The position numbers and the translations under genes were made by a program. 64,000 nucleotides of DNA from Enoplosus armatus (Eukaryota > Chordata > Actinopteri > Centrarchiformes > Enoplosidae): assembly GCF_043641665.1 (NCBI RefSeq), contig NC_092183.1, forward strand, positions 21,059,001-21,123,000. The letters run 5' to 3'. Below, one piece after another: positions 14,112 through 24,929 of this stretch. Positions within the stretch are counted from its first letter, which is position 1. The number at the start of each line of letters is the position of its first letter. The notes beneath the pieces are model-generated. The model ran no database searches and was not told the origin of the DNA. It saw only the letters and a program-made list of their open reading frames with translations.

Positions 14112-14797
14112 TTTAATATGTGGAAAGCAGACCTTCACGATGTGGAGCTTTTGATTGGCTCTTGAGAAACGTACAGAAATCGAGCAAAGAGAGAAAGGTA
14201 AAAGTAGGCAAATGTATCATTACGTAAGAAAAACATATATATTAGAGAAAACCATGTTTATGTCCTATCACCAGACAATCACCGACAAAGGCTCGTTCTA
14301 CCGAGACTGTCTGTTCTTCAAAAGCTTTCTATTGTTCATTCGGTTTGTAAAATGTTGAGTGTATGAGAGAGCTTCTCGGCTAAATAAACCCTAACTCGAC
14401 AGAGAGAAGAGCAATGCACACTAGTATAGTCAGATGTGATCACTTGACATAATTGCTAATCGAGATGGGCTTGGGACGGACTAGCTAACGCTACCCTTAC
14501 CAAACTGCCACTAATAACTTAGCTTGCTTAGCTTAGCTCTGCGGTGGGGCATTGCTGCTGTTTGTCCGAGCAAGTGTGTAGGTTAGCTTCACTTGTGAAT
14601 AACACAACCAGACCCCTGGGCAGCAAATGGTACATACATCTTCGAGACGGTCTAGCAAATTCAACTAACTAACAGCTCCCGTTATTGCCTCAGCTAATGC
14701 TAGCTGATATTAGCAGACACATTAGCTATATGAGCTAATGTTAGCTAACGTTAGTGTTTCACCGGGTCACCATCACTTGCAAAGCTGGGCGACTTAC

Positions 14798-14870
14798 CGT
14801 TCATTCCCGTTTTAACTGCATTTGTAACGCTACTATTGCTACAGCAAGGCAGCGAACTGTAAAGAAACAC
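14798..14870 (-). other. cabin1: Probable noncoding first exon of cabin1
   Basis: On the minus strand a strong donor (ACG followed by GTAAGTC) ends at 14798. It is the only good donor upstream of the ATG exon (14111-14109), and it lies just downstream of the CCAAT-box cluster. The 5' boundary near 14870 is a guess. The ATG exon probably has an acceptor somewhere in 14120-14175, which I could not fix. Confidence 0.5.
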
Positions 14871-14985
14871 TGAGGTCATGAGTGGACATGAAGCACAAAG
14901 CAAGTTTGAAACTTCATTTATTCATCATCCTTTGTTGTTGTTAACGTTAGGAGCGTTTGCGTCACAGCATGACATTTGCTACCCG

Positions 14986-15063
14986 CCAATTAGTAAAGTC
15001 GTCACTCATTGGGTAATACACTGGGGGTGTTTTCATTGGACCAATCATAAAGTATGATATTGG
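14986..15063. promoter_or_regulatory. CCAAT-box cluster, likely cabin1 promoter
   Basis: Five CCAAT/ATTGG pentamers occur in 78 bp: CCAAT at 14986 and 15041, ATTGG at 15008, 15035 and 15059. The pair at 15035-15045 forms the palindrome ATTGGACCAAT. NF-Y binds CCAAT boxes, often in multiple copies in TATA-less promoters. The cluster lies just upstream of the presumed cabin1 first exon, with no TATA box nearby. It is about 1.2 kb from the nefl TATA box, so assignment to cabin1 is an inference from distance. Confidence 0.6.
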
Positions 15064-16206
15064 GTGAAACCACACCGTCAACACATATCACCGAAATATC
15101 ATTTGAGACAATGGTAAATGCTTTAAAGTTAGTGATTGCAAAATGAATTGATATTATATAGACAAAATCAACAATTTAACATAACTTTAACCTTTTTGAC
15201 ATGTGCATTTGGCAATTCTGAAACGAAGTTTTAAAACATGTCGAAATTGTATTAAATTATAGCTTAAAGTGTAGATATTATCCTATCTTTATTTGTGGGT
15301 ATGCTTTTAAATTATGGTAAGCCACCTAACCACATAATGTTACGGTTATTAAAGTAAAGGTGATCAAATCGGCAGCCTATATAGTCAGTATGGGGGGGGG
15401 GGGGGGGCAGTTTTCACTGTTCAAGGGTGTTTGCTGCAGCAATCATGCAACAGCATATTTTATAGCCTACACTATTTCCACAGCAGGACACAAGTTTACT
15501 ATTGTCTCTGAGACATTAGATTTATTATATATACACAGTTTATGAAGGTTAAATCAGGGGATAACAAGGAAGGGTACACATAAATCATTTCTTATACATC
15601 AGCGTACTCTGTATTGTACATTTATAGTCAGCATTTGTAATGTGTAACCTGCACAGTAAACAGACAACCACTAGAGGGCAAACCTTTATTTTATAATCGT
15701 GAAAAATGTTTTCTCTGAGATGGAGGTGGTATTTTAATCACAGGATTTTCTAAACTGTTTGATCTTCAGCTGATTTGCTTTACCGTGACATTTAATTGTG
15801 ATACTTGTGATCATAACAATATTATCATGAATATTCCTTCCAACACAGCAGACGGATGATGCAAAACAGTGCAAAGCAGTGTCATCCTTTCCAAAAGATG
15901 AGTTTCCTCCCCTCTTCCCTCAGGCAGTATTTCAAGAGTTTGTACAGTTACATGACAGATACATTATGTCTTTGTCAGGATTTATGGTGCCAAATTGTAA
16001 CAACTTCTGCAGTTTTTAGGAGTAACCGTACACTGTTTTTGTCCTCAGTGACCCTGTCTGTTGCAGTCCCTTGTTGCTCCACCGTTTATCCCCGCCTCCT
16101 CCACCCCCCACACTCATCCTCACCCCACCTCATCTCCCCCTCGGCCGAGACTGGCTGGCTGGCAGCATTATCAATTCCTTCTGTCAGCATGCCCGCAAAA
16201 AATAGC
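15064..16206. other. Spacer between cabin1 and nefl
   Basis: About 1.1 kb between the divergent genes. It holds a run of 16 G at 15392-15407 and otherwise AT-rich unique-looking sequence. I see no coding exon. Confidence 0.6.
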
Positions 16207-16237
16207 TTACGTCACAGTCATTACTGGCTCTATAAAA
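16207..16237 (+). promoter_or_regulatory. nefl: nefl core promoter: CRE-like site and TATA box
   Basis: TTACGTCA at 16207-16214 is a one-mismatch cAMP-response element (TGACGTCA). TATAAAA at 16231-16237 is a consensus TATA box, placing transcription start near 16260 and leaving a short 5' UTR of roughly 50 bases before the ATG at 16313. Motif positions are read directly; promoter function is inferred. Confidence 0.7.
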
Positions 16238-16312
16238 GCCAGAGTAATGCAGATTCACAGTGCAGTCCACCCAGCTACATTCTTAGACATAGAGCAGACC
16301 TTCTCTCAAGTC

Positions 16313-18474
16313 ATGACTTCCATCGGCTTTGACCATTACTTCCCTTCTACTTACAAGAAGAGAGTAGTTGTGCGGAATGCAGGATATGGAGCTGGTGGAG
16401 GAATAGGATCTAGGTATGCCTACTCCAGCCACTCTGCCCCAATAACTTCCTATGCATCTTCACGCAGAAGTTATCCAACACACACTCGAGCAACTTCCAG
16501 CTACTCCTCTGTGCTTTCTGCTCCAGTGTCTGCAGCTGCTACTGAGCTATACCTTGACCAAGCAGCCCAGGTCAGCTCTGAGTTCAAAGCAATAAGGATC
16601 CAGGAGAAGGCTGAGCTGCAGGACCTGAATGACCGCTTTGCAAGCTTCATTGAGAGGGTCCATGAACTGGAGCAGCAGAACAAGTTGCTGGATACTGAAC
16701 TCCTGCTGCTCAGGCAGAGGCAGACAGAGCCGTCCAACCTTAGGGCCCTGTATGAGCATGAGATCCGCCAGCTCCATGCTGCTATAGAAGAGGCCCGCCA
16801 TGAGAAGCAAGCAGCCCTGGACCACAAGAATGAGTTGGAGGACGTGTTGAGGAACCTGCAAAAGCGCTATGAAGACGAAGTGCTCGGCAGAGAGGAAGCA
16901 GAGGGAAGGCTCATGGATGCCAGGAAGGTAGCAGACGAAGCTGCCCTGGTCCAGGCTGAGCTGGAGAAAAGAGTTGGGACCCTGCTGGATGAGATGGCCT
17001 TCCTGAAGCGCCTCTGTATGAGTGAGATTGCAGAGCTGCAGGCCCAAATACAATACAGCGCAGAGGTGTCGGTGGAGATGGAGGTCGCCAAACCTGACCT
17101 ATCGGCTGCTCTCCGCGACATCCGCGCCCAGTATGAGAAGCTAGCGCAACATAACCTTCAATCAGCCGAAGAATGGTTCTGCAACAAGGTGAATGTGATG
17201 ACAGTAGGCACAGCTCACAACACAGAGAGTGCACGTAATGCCAAAGATGAGGCTGGAGAATACCGCCGGCTCCTCAAAGCCAGGACGCTGGAGATCGATG
17301 CCTGCAATGAGATGAATCAAGCTCTGGAAAACCAACTACAGGAAATGGAGGAGAAACAGAGTGTTGAGATCTCTGCACTGCAGGTGAGGAACAGAAATAT
17401 ACTGAAATGAGGGAACAGGGCTGCAAAGATCTCTGTGTCGTGCATGCAGTGATACCCCAAAGATTAGCTGAGATGCTTTCTGCATCCAGCACATAATGTG
17501 CCACTAAAATGTCACTTTACCTTTTCTATACAGGATACAATAAGTCAACTGGAGGAAGAGTTGAGGGCAAACAAGAATGACATGGCCCGCTACTTGAAAG
17601 ATTATCAGGACCTCTTGAATGTGAAGATGGCCTTGGATATTGAAATTGCAGCCTACAGGTGAGAGTCTTACACACAGAGTCTTTCTAGTGTTTTGTACGT
17701 TTTGTTGTAATTGTGGGATTTGAATGAATGCCACCGATCATTTAGCATCCCATTTACCTTTGATGTGTGTTTCACTCTGTTAGGAAGCTCCTTGAAGGTG
17801 AAGAGAACCGTTTCAGTGCGGCGAGGCCGGGGTCTGTCACCGCTTACTCCCAGGCCATGTACGCTGCTCCATCCTATGGAAGAACACAGTTCTCCATGCA
17901 GTCTCAGCTGAGCTCTGCAGCTCCGTATCTGCTGAGCTCCCGCTTGTATACTTCCCTCTCCACAGAGGAGACAATATCCGCAAGCCAAGCGCAGCAGGCA
18001 GAGGCCAGCCCTGCTCAAGAGAAGGAGGAGGAAGAGAAGGAGGAAGAAGAGGAGCAGCAGGGTGAAGAGAAGGAGGGGGAGGCAGAGGAAGACCAGGGAG
18101 AAAAGGGAGAAGAGGGAGAGGAAGAGGCGGAGGTGGAAGAAAAGGAGGAGGAAAAACAGGAAGAGGAAGAAGCAGATGGAGAAGGTTAGTGTGGTAATTT
18201 AGTTTAATTGATATGTGCATGTGTGTAGTAGTAAATGAATTCTAACTTTCATCCCTCCTCACGTGGTTTTGAAAATGAAGAGGGTGAGGCAGAGGATGGA
18301 GAAAAAGAAGAGGAGGAAGGAGGAGAGGAGAGCCAACCTCAAGAAGTGGAGGACGCTGAGCTGAAAGAGGAAGAGGGCGATGAAGCGGGTGAGAAGGGGG
18401 AGGAAGAAACTGAGAAACAGGAGGAGGTGGAGTCTGAAGAGAAAACTGGAAAAACAACAGATAAAAAATTGTAA
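16313..18474 (+). CDS. nefl: Neurofilament light polypeptide (type IV intermediate filament)
   Basis: Exons 16313-17383, 17534-17658, 17784-18184 and 18281-18474 sum to 1791 nt (596 aa plus stop). The protein has a Ser/Tyr/Arg-rich head (about 1-95), an alpha-helical rod (about 96-410) starting with the [20 protein letters not shown] signature and ending with the [17 protein letters not shown] helix-termination motif, and a Glu/Lys-rich tail (about 411-596). The family forms 10-nm axonal filaments that support axon calibre. NEFL is preferred over NEFM or internexin because the rod and head follow NEFL closely, the four-exon layout fits, and dock5 lies downstream as in human. The start at 16313 is chosen because the frame stays open upstream but the TATA box at 16231 makes earlier Met codons untranscribed. 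The 125-bp second exon is typical of intermediate filament genes. Whether this is the a or b teleost copy cannot be told. Confidence 0.95.
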
Positions 18475-18720
18475 ATTAAAATGCTTTAGAAATACCTGCT
18501 AGCTGTAGCTGAAGGAAGTCTTCTCCAGTGCCCTACATGTACAGAGATATGTCTCTAAATCAGACCAAATGAAAATCTCTTGGAAGAAATATGACGACAA
18601 CATGTGAACAAATTCTCCGTATGATCCACTTGAGTGATTTGCAGCATGTATACGCACCCTGTACCAGCAAAGAAACTAAACAATGTAAAAGCTAATCAAT
18701 AAATTGATGAAGACAGGATG
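18475..18720 (+). other. nefl: nefl 3' UTR with polyadenylation signal
   Basis: After the TAA at 18472-18474 the first canonical AATAAA is at 18698-18703. A second lies at 19068-19073 and could give a longer transcript. The end at about 18720 is estimated from the first signal. Confidence 0.6.
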
Positions 18721-20181
18721 TGACAAGTGACTGGAGTAGAAATTCTGCTTTTTTTTTTTTTTTTGCAAACACCTGTGTGCTTTACTCTCACCAAAACACG
18801 CCTGTACAACTGTCTGTATGTGCGATACCCAGTTTGAAATGCCTTACTTCAAGTCCTCACTGAGTGCTTTAAATCCATGATGTGAGCCAAAGAGCCAGTG
18901 GTTCTATCCATATTGATGTGTCAGTCCACAATTGTCTGGAAGGGATGGGCTGCAGCAAACCGGCAAAGTCAGCAAGACTGAGTTGTGTCGGGTTCTTTCA
19001 GCAAAAGATGCCAAGACAACAGTATATCAGACAGGTATTAAGCTTCACATTTTCAACATGATCTGCCAATAAAGCCTCATTAGAATTCTCTTGACTTGGC
19101 TAAACCGAAGTCTAGTGTATAAAGAAAAGAGTTACAGTGGCGTTTTTTGTCTTTATCTCAAGTCAGCAGGTCGTCCCTGTCCTGGTGTGCCTACAGTCTC
19201 CGTGTGATCAGTGAGCTGACACCGGTGTTTTTCCTGCTGCCTCACCCTCATCCACATCACTGTCCATAAATCAGGGCGCACTGAAACCTTTATGACTCAG
19301 CTAGTCTGCTGCACCAAAGAATCTGGCCAAGTGTCAACTCATGCAGGACAGCAAGAGAGAGAGTCATTTCCTTATTTCATTGGGGGAGAGAGATATTGAG
19401 GAGGAATCAGGGAGAGAGACAAGCAGAGAAATATCTCACTGCACTAAACCTTGACAGAGGACAGACTGTGGAGAGACCGGGGGCTTCCTTTAGGCATCTG
19501 CAGAGATGCAATCACACAAATGAACCCCAAACACACACACACACACACGCCGCTTCGTCTTCTCTTCTCTACACACATTCGGACGCACAGGAGTGGATGT
19601 GGGATGGGAGCTTCTGTTTGATGTATCTGAAGCACACTTTTGAAATATTGCATCATCTTATAATTGCAACATATGGACCCAACTTCACTTCAGCTGTACA
19701 TAGGATACATGTTCTAGCCGAACTTGCACATGTCAAACAATGCCCCAAACTGTATGCAATCTCCTTCTCCTCTCCCTCTCCATCTTCCCTGTCCTCAGTT
19801 CACCCCGCCCTGAGCTAAACCACATTATCCCCCTCCTTCTGTTGCTCTCGGTTGCTACAGTCAGACTAGAGCCAGTCCAGAGGAGCACTCAATTCGATCA
19901 TTAATTCTACTTTGCAATGAATTTGGCTTTCGCTTACACACACCTTTCACCACTCAAGGAGATGGCAATACTGTAAATGTTTCCTTATTGATTAAAAGCA
20001 CACTAATGATATACTACTGGCCGGGTTTTAATACACATACCACCCTGCAGGGAGAACGCTGAAGTAGTGATAGAGCTCTTCGCAACAGATACAGTAAACC
20101 ACCAGCAGGATATATAGATACTCCCTCAGGTGCTCATATGTATCACTTGTGTGGCACACAGCTAGAAGAGGCTTGCAAGGC

Positions 20182-20221
<40 letters not shown>

Positions 20222-23200
20222 GGTGGGTCGCAGGGCATGGTGGTCCCGGTAAATGTAGCACATCAAAGCAAAGCTGTTATTTTTATTACATTTCATGTTT
20301 CAGATATTGAGTTCCATCCTCTGTTTCATCTGTCACATTTGGGCTGTGAACTGACTGGTATATAAATCTTGTAGCTCCCGGTCCCTCTCCCTCTCATGGG
20401 CATGCACTATGTCAGAGGGAGGGAGGCCCATCAGTAAGGCACGCTGTGACCTCCCAGACATATGGTCCTCTGATGAAAAACAAAGAGCTTGAGGTGCAGC
20501 AGGAGACATCGGCAGCAGCTAGTCTCCTGTAAAAAGGTAAAAAAAAAAGGTATCAGTATTGAACGCTTACCCCAAAATAGTTATGTCCTCGTTTTCAACG
20601 TAAACGTTTTTGTGTTTGACTCGTACATTTAGGATGATTATAACTTCAAAAGGCAATGCCACATTTTTGATAGCCTCATCATATTTCATGGATTCACACA
20701 TTTAAATCACCTTCTGACAATTATGGTACAACAGTTTTTAACATTATTGTCAGGTTGAAACCAAACTGACATATCCATTGACGTCAATCTGTTCCCAGAC
20801 TTTAACAGCACATTGTCTAAAGGCTGGCTGTCGTGAGACATTGTCCACAGAGGGAGAGGAATATCAGCTTTCCATTACAACAAATGCATATTACATTTCA
20901 GGAGAGTACAGAATGCAGTGATACACTGTTTTGGAGTTAATGTCAGAAATCTAATCTGCAAACCAGAGTGCCAGCAACACTGGTTGTGATTTGGTTTTGT
21001 GCTTGGGCCTCTAAGTTTACAACCAAATTGATGCTGAGGTGAAATGCTGTGTGTTATATATATATATATTCACATTCAATCTCTTCACCTTGACAGAAGC
21101 ACTTGTCGTCCTGATTATGTATTTTAAATTGTAGGTGGGTGTGCGCACTCCTCTCAGACGGCTCAGGCTCTGGTCCAGACAGTGAGGGTGGTCACGCTTT
21201 GTCTCCAGCCTGCAGCCTTTATGGTTGTCACACAGCCTCGCTTTTGTCTCCATAAAGAAAAAGGAAGTCTTAGATAAGAGTTGTGGCTCCCTCTGCTGAA
21301 ACTCGGAGAATCCACCTAATTAAAAGGCTCTGTCGAAAAACGAGCCTTCACATTGGCCTGGAAGACAGCAGACTATTTCATTTAAAGATGTGGCACTCTC
21401 ACTCTAAAAATAGATACGCGCTCCTCCTGGTGAACACATAGCTGCAGTTTTCAGATGGCCTTATGTACCCACCACAGAGGTACAAAGGATGCTTCACTGA
21501 GTCAGATGGAGACAAATGGGGGAGCCTCAGGGCACATAGCTTCTCATGCATCACAACCTGGAAATAAGATATTAGACTTGCGGATATAAATGCGCTAACT
21601 CTAACTTACCTGCAGAAGACTGATTCTGTGATCACATGCATTAACACTATATATGTCCTGCAGTCATTCCTGTATTTCTTCAGGCTGGGCTGCAGGTGAA
21701 ACTTCTCTGTGCAAAATAACACAGTTTATCTGGCCAGCCTGTACCTGCCTTCCTAACAAAGAAAGATCCATCACAGCCAGAGTTAATGTGCAGGAATTCA
21801 TGTAGGTGTCAATATTAGGACAGAAAAATATTGACAGATTGCATCATGACACAGTGACCATGGTGACGCACATGCAGGAACTGACGTCACGCAGCGCTAA
21901 GGAAACTTAGTAACTTATGTAACATCCTGTAAAAGTAGAAAAGTCTGGATATACCTGCACCAAAGGTCAACTGCAAATCTACTTTCGCCCCAGGATGTTG
22001 AGCTCCTGTGCACAGGTAGTGCATTGACCTATCTGCTATAGCATCGCAGGACCGGGCTATTACCTGATTCTGCTGCCAGACAGCCAGGTGGATTCTGAGG
22101 CCCCAATTTGCCTCTGGCGTCATGCGGCCCTGGCAGCAGACCCATAAATCCATTAGGCCTTTTGTCTGCTTTTGTCTCAGGAACTGAACACCTCAGTGGG
22201 GGCCACAACCAGTGTTTAGAGCTCTACCACTCAGAAGTCTCTGAAGCATTGTAGTTGCTTACATCAACAAAAAAAAATCACAGTTCACAGAGTTCAGTAA
22301 TATCAGCCACTGAATAACAGTGGGGTCAAGTCAGGTCAAGCTTCATTTAAAAGATGCATTTCATACATATGAATGCTAAGTGTGTTTCATCAGGCCCATG
22401 CACTCAAGCACTCAAGCATGTACGCACACAAACACTAATCAAATTCTCTGTAGGAACGTGGATGGTAGACAGAGAGCCCATGTAATATTCTTTCAACTGT
22501 CTGTCATGCTAAATGTTCATTCATAGTGTGCCTGTTTGGCAAGGCACTGAGAAGCCCTCAGGCAAAGTAAACACTTGTTATACCCTTGTTTCAGGACAAA
22601 AACTGTATTTTATTTAGCTACAATAACTACAGCCCACTCTCACCAGAACACTTCTTCACTTTCATGCAGAAAGTGAGAGCGGTCCGTCTTTATGTTCAGC
22701 TGTCCTGGCTCTGTATCCACATGCGCACCTGTTTCCATTTACCTCACAAATCACCACATGGCTGGATGATCAATTTGTTTTTCGTTTTTTGTTTTGCCAC
22801 TATCACTAAAATGCTGCGCCTTTTTAGTTTTAATAGAGGGACGTCTGAGACGTAACACAATCTGATCTAAATTAGAAGATGAGGGGATCTCCTGTCAGGA
22901 CTCTGTGCCTGTCTACTCCTATTGCGTATGGAGCATTCAACTCCAGATGAACTCTAGAGTTCATCTCTGCTTGTCAAGCTGTCACACACACTAATGCAAG
23001 ACATGCACGCACACACCCACACACCCAGGCCAGCACACCAGCATCTCAATTCAATGATTTCTCTTTAAAGTTTCTGTGGGGGCCGCATTAAGTAATAGAT
23101 GCAGATATTCAAAATACATTGCCACAACAAAATGTCTCACGATCCTGAGGTTTTGACAGTCCACTGTATGCAATAGCACAAAGCAGTCAGGTGATGGCAA

Positions 23201-24590
23201 CATTGTATTCCTTTTTGCAGATTTGATTGTTTTGAACTTTTGATAGCCCAAAAGCAACTCCTCACATTTGATAAGAAGTGGGAGACATTTTCCCCAAAGG
23301 AATACAGAGAGTCAGAGGTAAAAAGGGCATGAGAAAATGTAAAGCCCCCTTACAATGAATTCAAATACTCAGCAAACACCTACAGCTCAGCAAGAAATAG
23401 GTCACAATAATCATGTGTAACAGCTCAAGTCATAACCTTGGAAATTCTACCTATAGCTGAGAAATACATCTCCAAGGCCTGATTTTCAGGATGAGCTCAG
23501 TCAATGTGCTCGAATCCTTTAGCTGTGTAAGGTTTGTTAAACATACAGTGGTTTTGAAGAAAAGACAACGATTGTTCATCGCAGATGCACACTTCTGTGT
23601 AACTTCGCTTTAGTATGTTGTGGTGTACAAAGACAACAGTTCAGAAATGTTATTATGTGAGGGCATTATTCTTTAAATTTATGTTTTCCTGATTATAGTT
23701 CTGGCCGGCAAAAAGCCTCTTTGTCCTTTGCAAAATAATAAGATTCAATAGCCTAATAGCTTTCAATCAGGCTGTTTTGTGCTGTGTTGGTACTAATTCA
23801 CCACAAGCTGTGTTTTAAAGAAGCCACATCACAATAGATGTGTGTGTGTGTGTGTGGGGGGGGGGGGGTTGGACATCACCCTGTCAAAGGGAACAACAAA
23901 AACATTGGATGGCTGAGCATTATTGACAGCACCATTTGGCTGGCCAGAGGCAGCAGGGGAAAAACACACACACACACACACTATGGGCAAACAAAAGGCT
24001 AAGTGGGCTACCAGATCTCAGCCAGCAGCTGTAAATTACTTTGCTGGGCAGGGAAGGAGGGTGGTGAGCGTTGGCCATGCTGAAATGACATTTAAATTAA
24101 AGCCAGTGGCCTCATTGATGGACAAGTTCAACCCCACTGTGCTTTTTTTTTTTTTCCAAACAATGAATTGTGCTGCTTGTATGAAATGAAGTCTGCACAG
24201 TTCATTCAAACGCAGCCTTATGTGAGCGTATGCACATGACCGTGTCCAAGGTCTCGTCCGTCTCCATGCTCACTCAGAATACACTCGGCCTCCTTTGAAT
24301 CAGTGAGCGTGAGTGAGCAGCATGGACTTCTCATTTTAAATTAAAAAAAAAAACCAACAACCTGCTGATTATTTATTCATGCCACATCAGTGATTCTGTA
24401 ACTCTGGTTTCCATTAATTATTCCCCTCTTTTGATTGTCAGATTTTGCGCCGGTGGTTCGAAAAACTTTAGTGCCGACACCAGGAGTCCTTGGAGCAGAA
24501 CGAGGGACAGTGCTCATTAATAATTTCCCTGAATCCAATTGGAGTCCATTTGTGGAGTTATGAGGAATTGTTACAGTTTATCGACTGACT
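18721..24590. other. Gene-poor interval between nefl and dock5
   Basis: About 5.9 kb without a recognisable exon on either strand. It contains (CA)n at about 19529-19548, (TG)n at about 20185-20221, TG followed by a G-run near 23838-23868, and (CA)n near 23964-23982. Scattered open frames are short, low-complexity or unlike any family I know. Enhancers may be present, but none can be identified from sequence alone. Confidence 0.55.
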
Positions 24591-24929
24591 CATGTCTGGG
24601 GGACATGCTTCCTGGAGACAAACCCGAGATGAGAGGAGTGTGTGTGTGTGTGTGTGTGTGTGTGGTGTCTGGGTTGTTGTTGTGGGGGTAGTCCGGGAGG
24701 CTCACGGTTCACGCCTCTCCTCTCTTCTCCCAGCCGTGTGTGTGTCTGTCTGTGTGTGTGTGTGTCTGTCTGTGTGTGTGTGTGCGCCCTCCTCTCCCCT
24801 CCCCGTTTACAAGTCATGATGGCGGAACTGTAGACTTCGGGACGAGCAGGAGTGCGACCGCCCGTCCTCGTTCAGTAATTGTACATAGATATTTATTTAT
24901 TCTGCCAGCTTCACGTCTTCCACCCCGCA
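24591..24929 (+). promoter_or_regulatory. dock5: Probable dock5 promoter and 5' UTR
   Basis: Sequence immediately upstream of the dock5 ATG at 24930. It has two TG-rich stretches (about 24637-24663 and 24736-24784) and becomes GC-richer toward the start codon. No TATA box at a sensible distance is seen, and the transcription start cannot be placed. Confidence 0.4.

Noticed and set aside
14798..16237. A shared bidirectional promoter for cabin1 and nefl
   Set aside because: The nefl TATA box and the CCAAT cluster are about 1.2 kb apart, so two separate promoters are more likely.
16061..16312. An in-frame upstream extension of nefl (84 more residues, start at 16061)
   Set aside because: The frame is open, but it contains the TATA box and the sequence is unlike a neurofilament head. 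The Met at 16313 begins the recognisable head domain.
16501..17234. Minus-strand frames of 84-168 aa opposite nefl
   Set aside because: Shadows of the conserved nefl rod-coding exon; composition mirrors the coiled-coil codons.
18721..24590. A hidden gene between nefl and dock5
   Set aside because: I looked for open frames with splice signals and family motifs on both strands and found none; only microsatellites and unique noncoding sequence.
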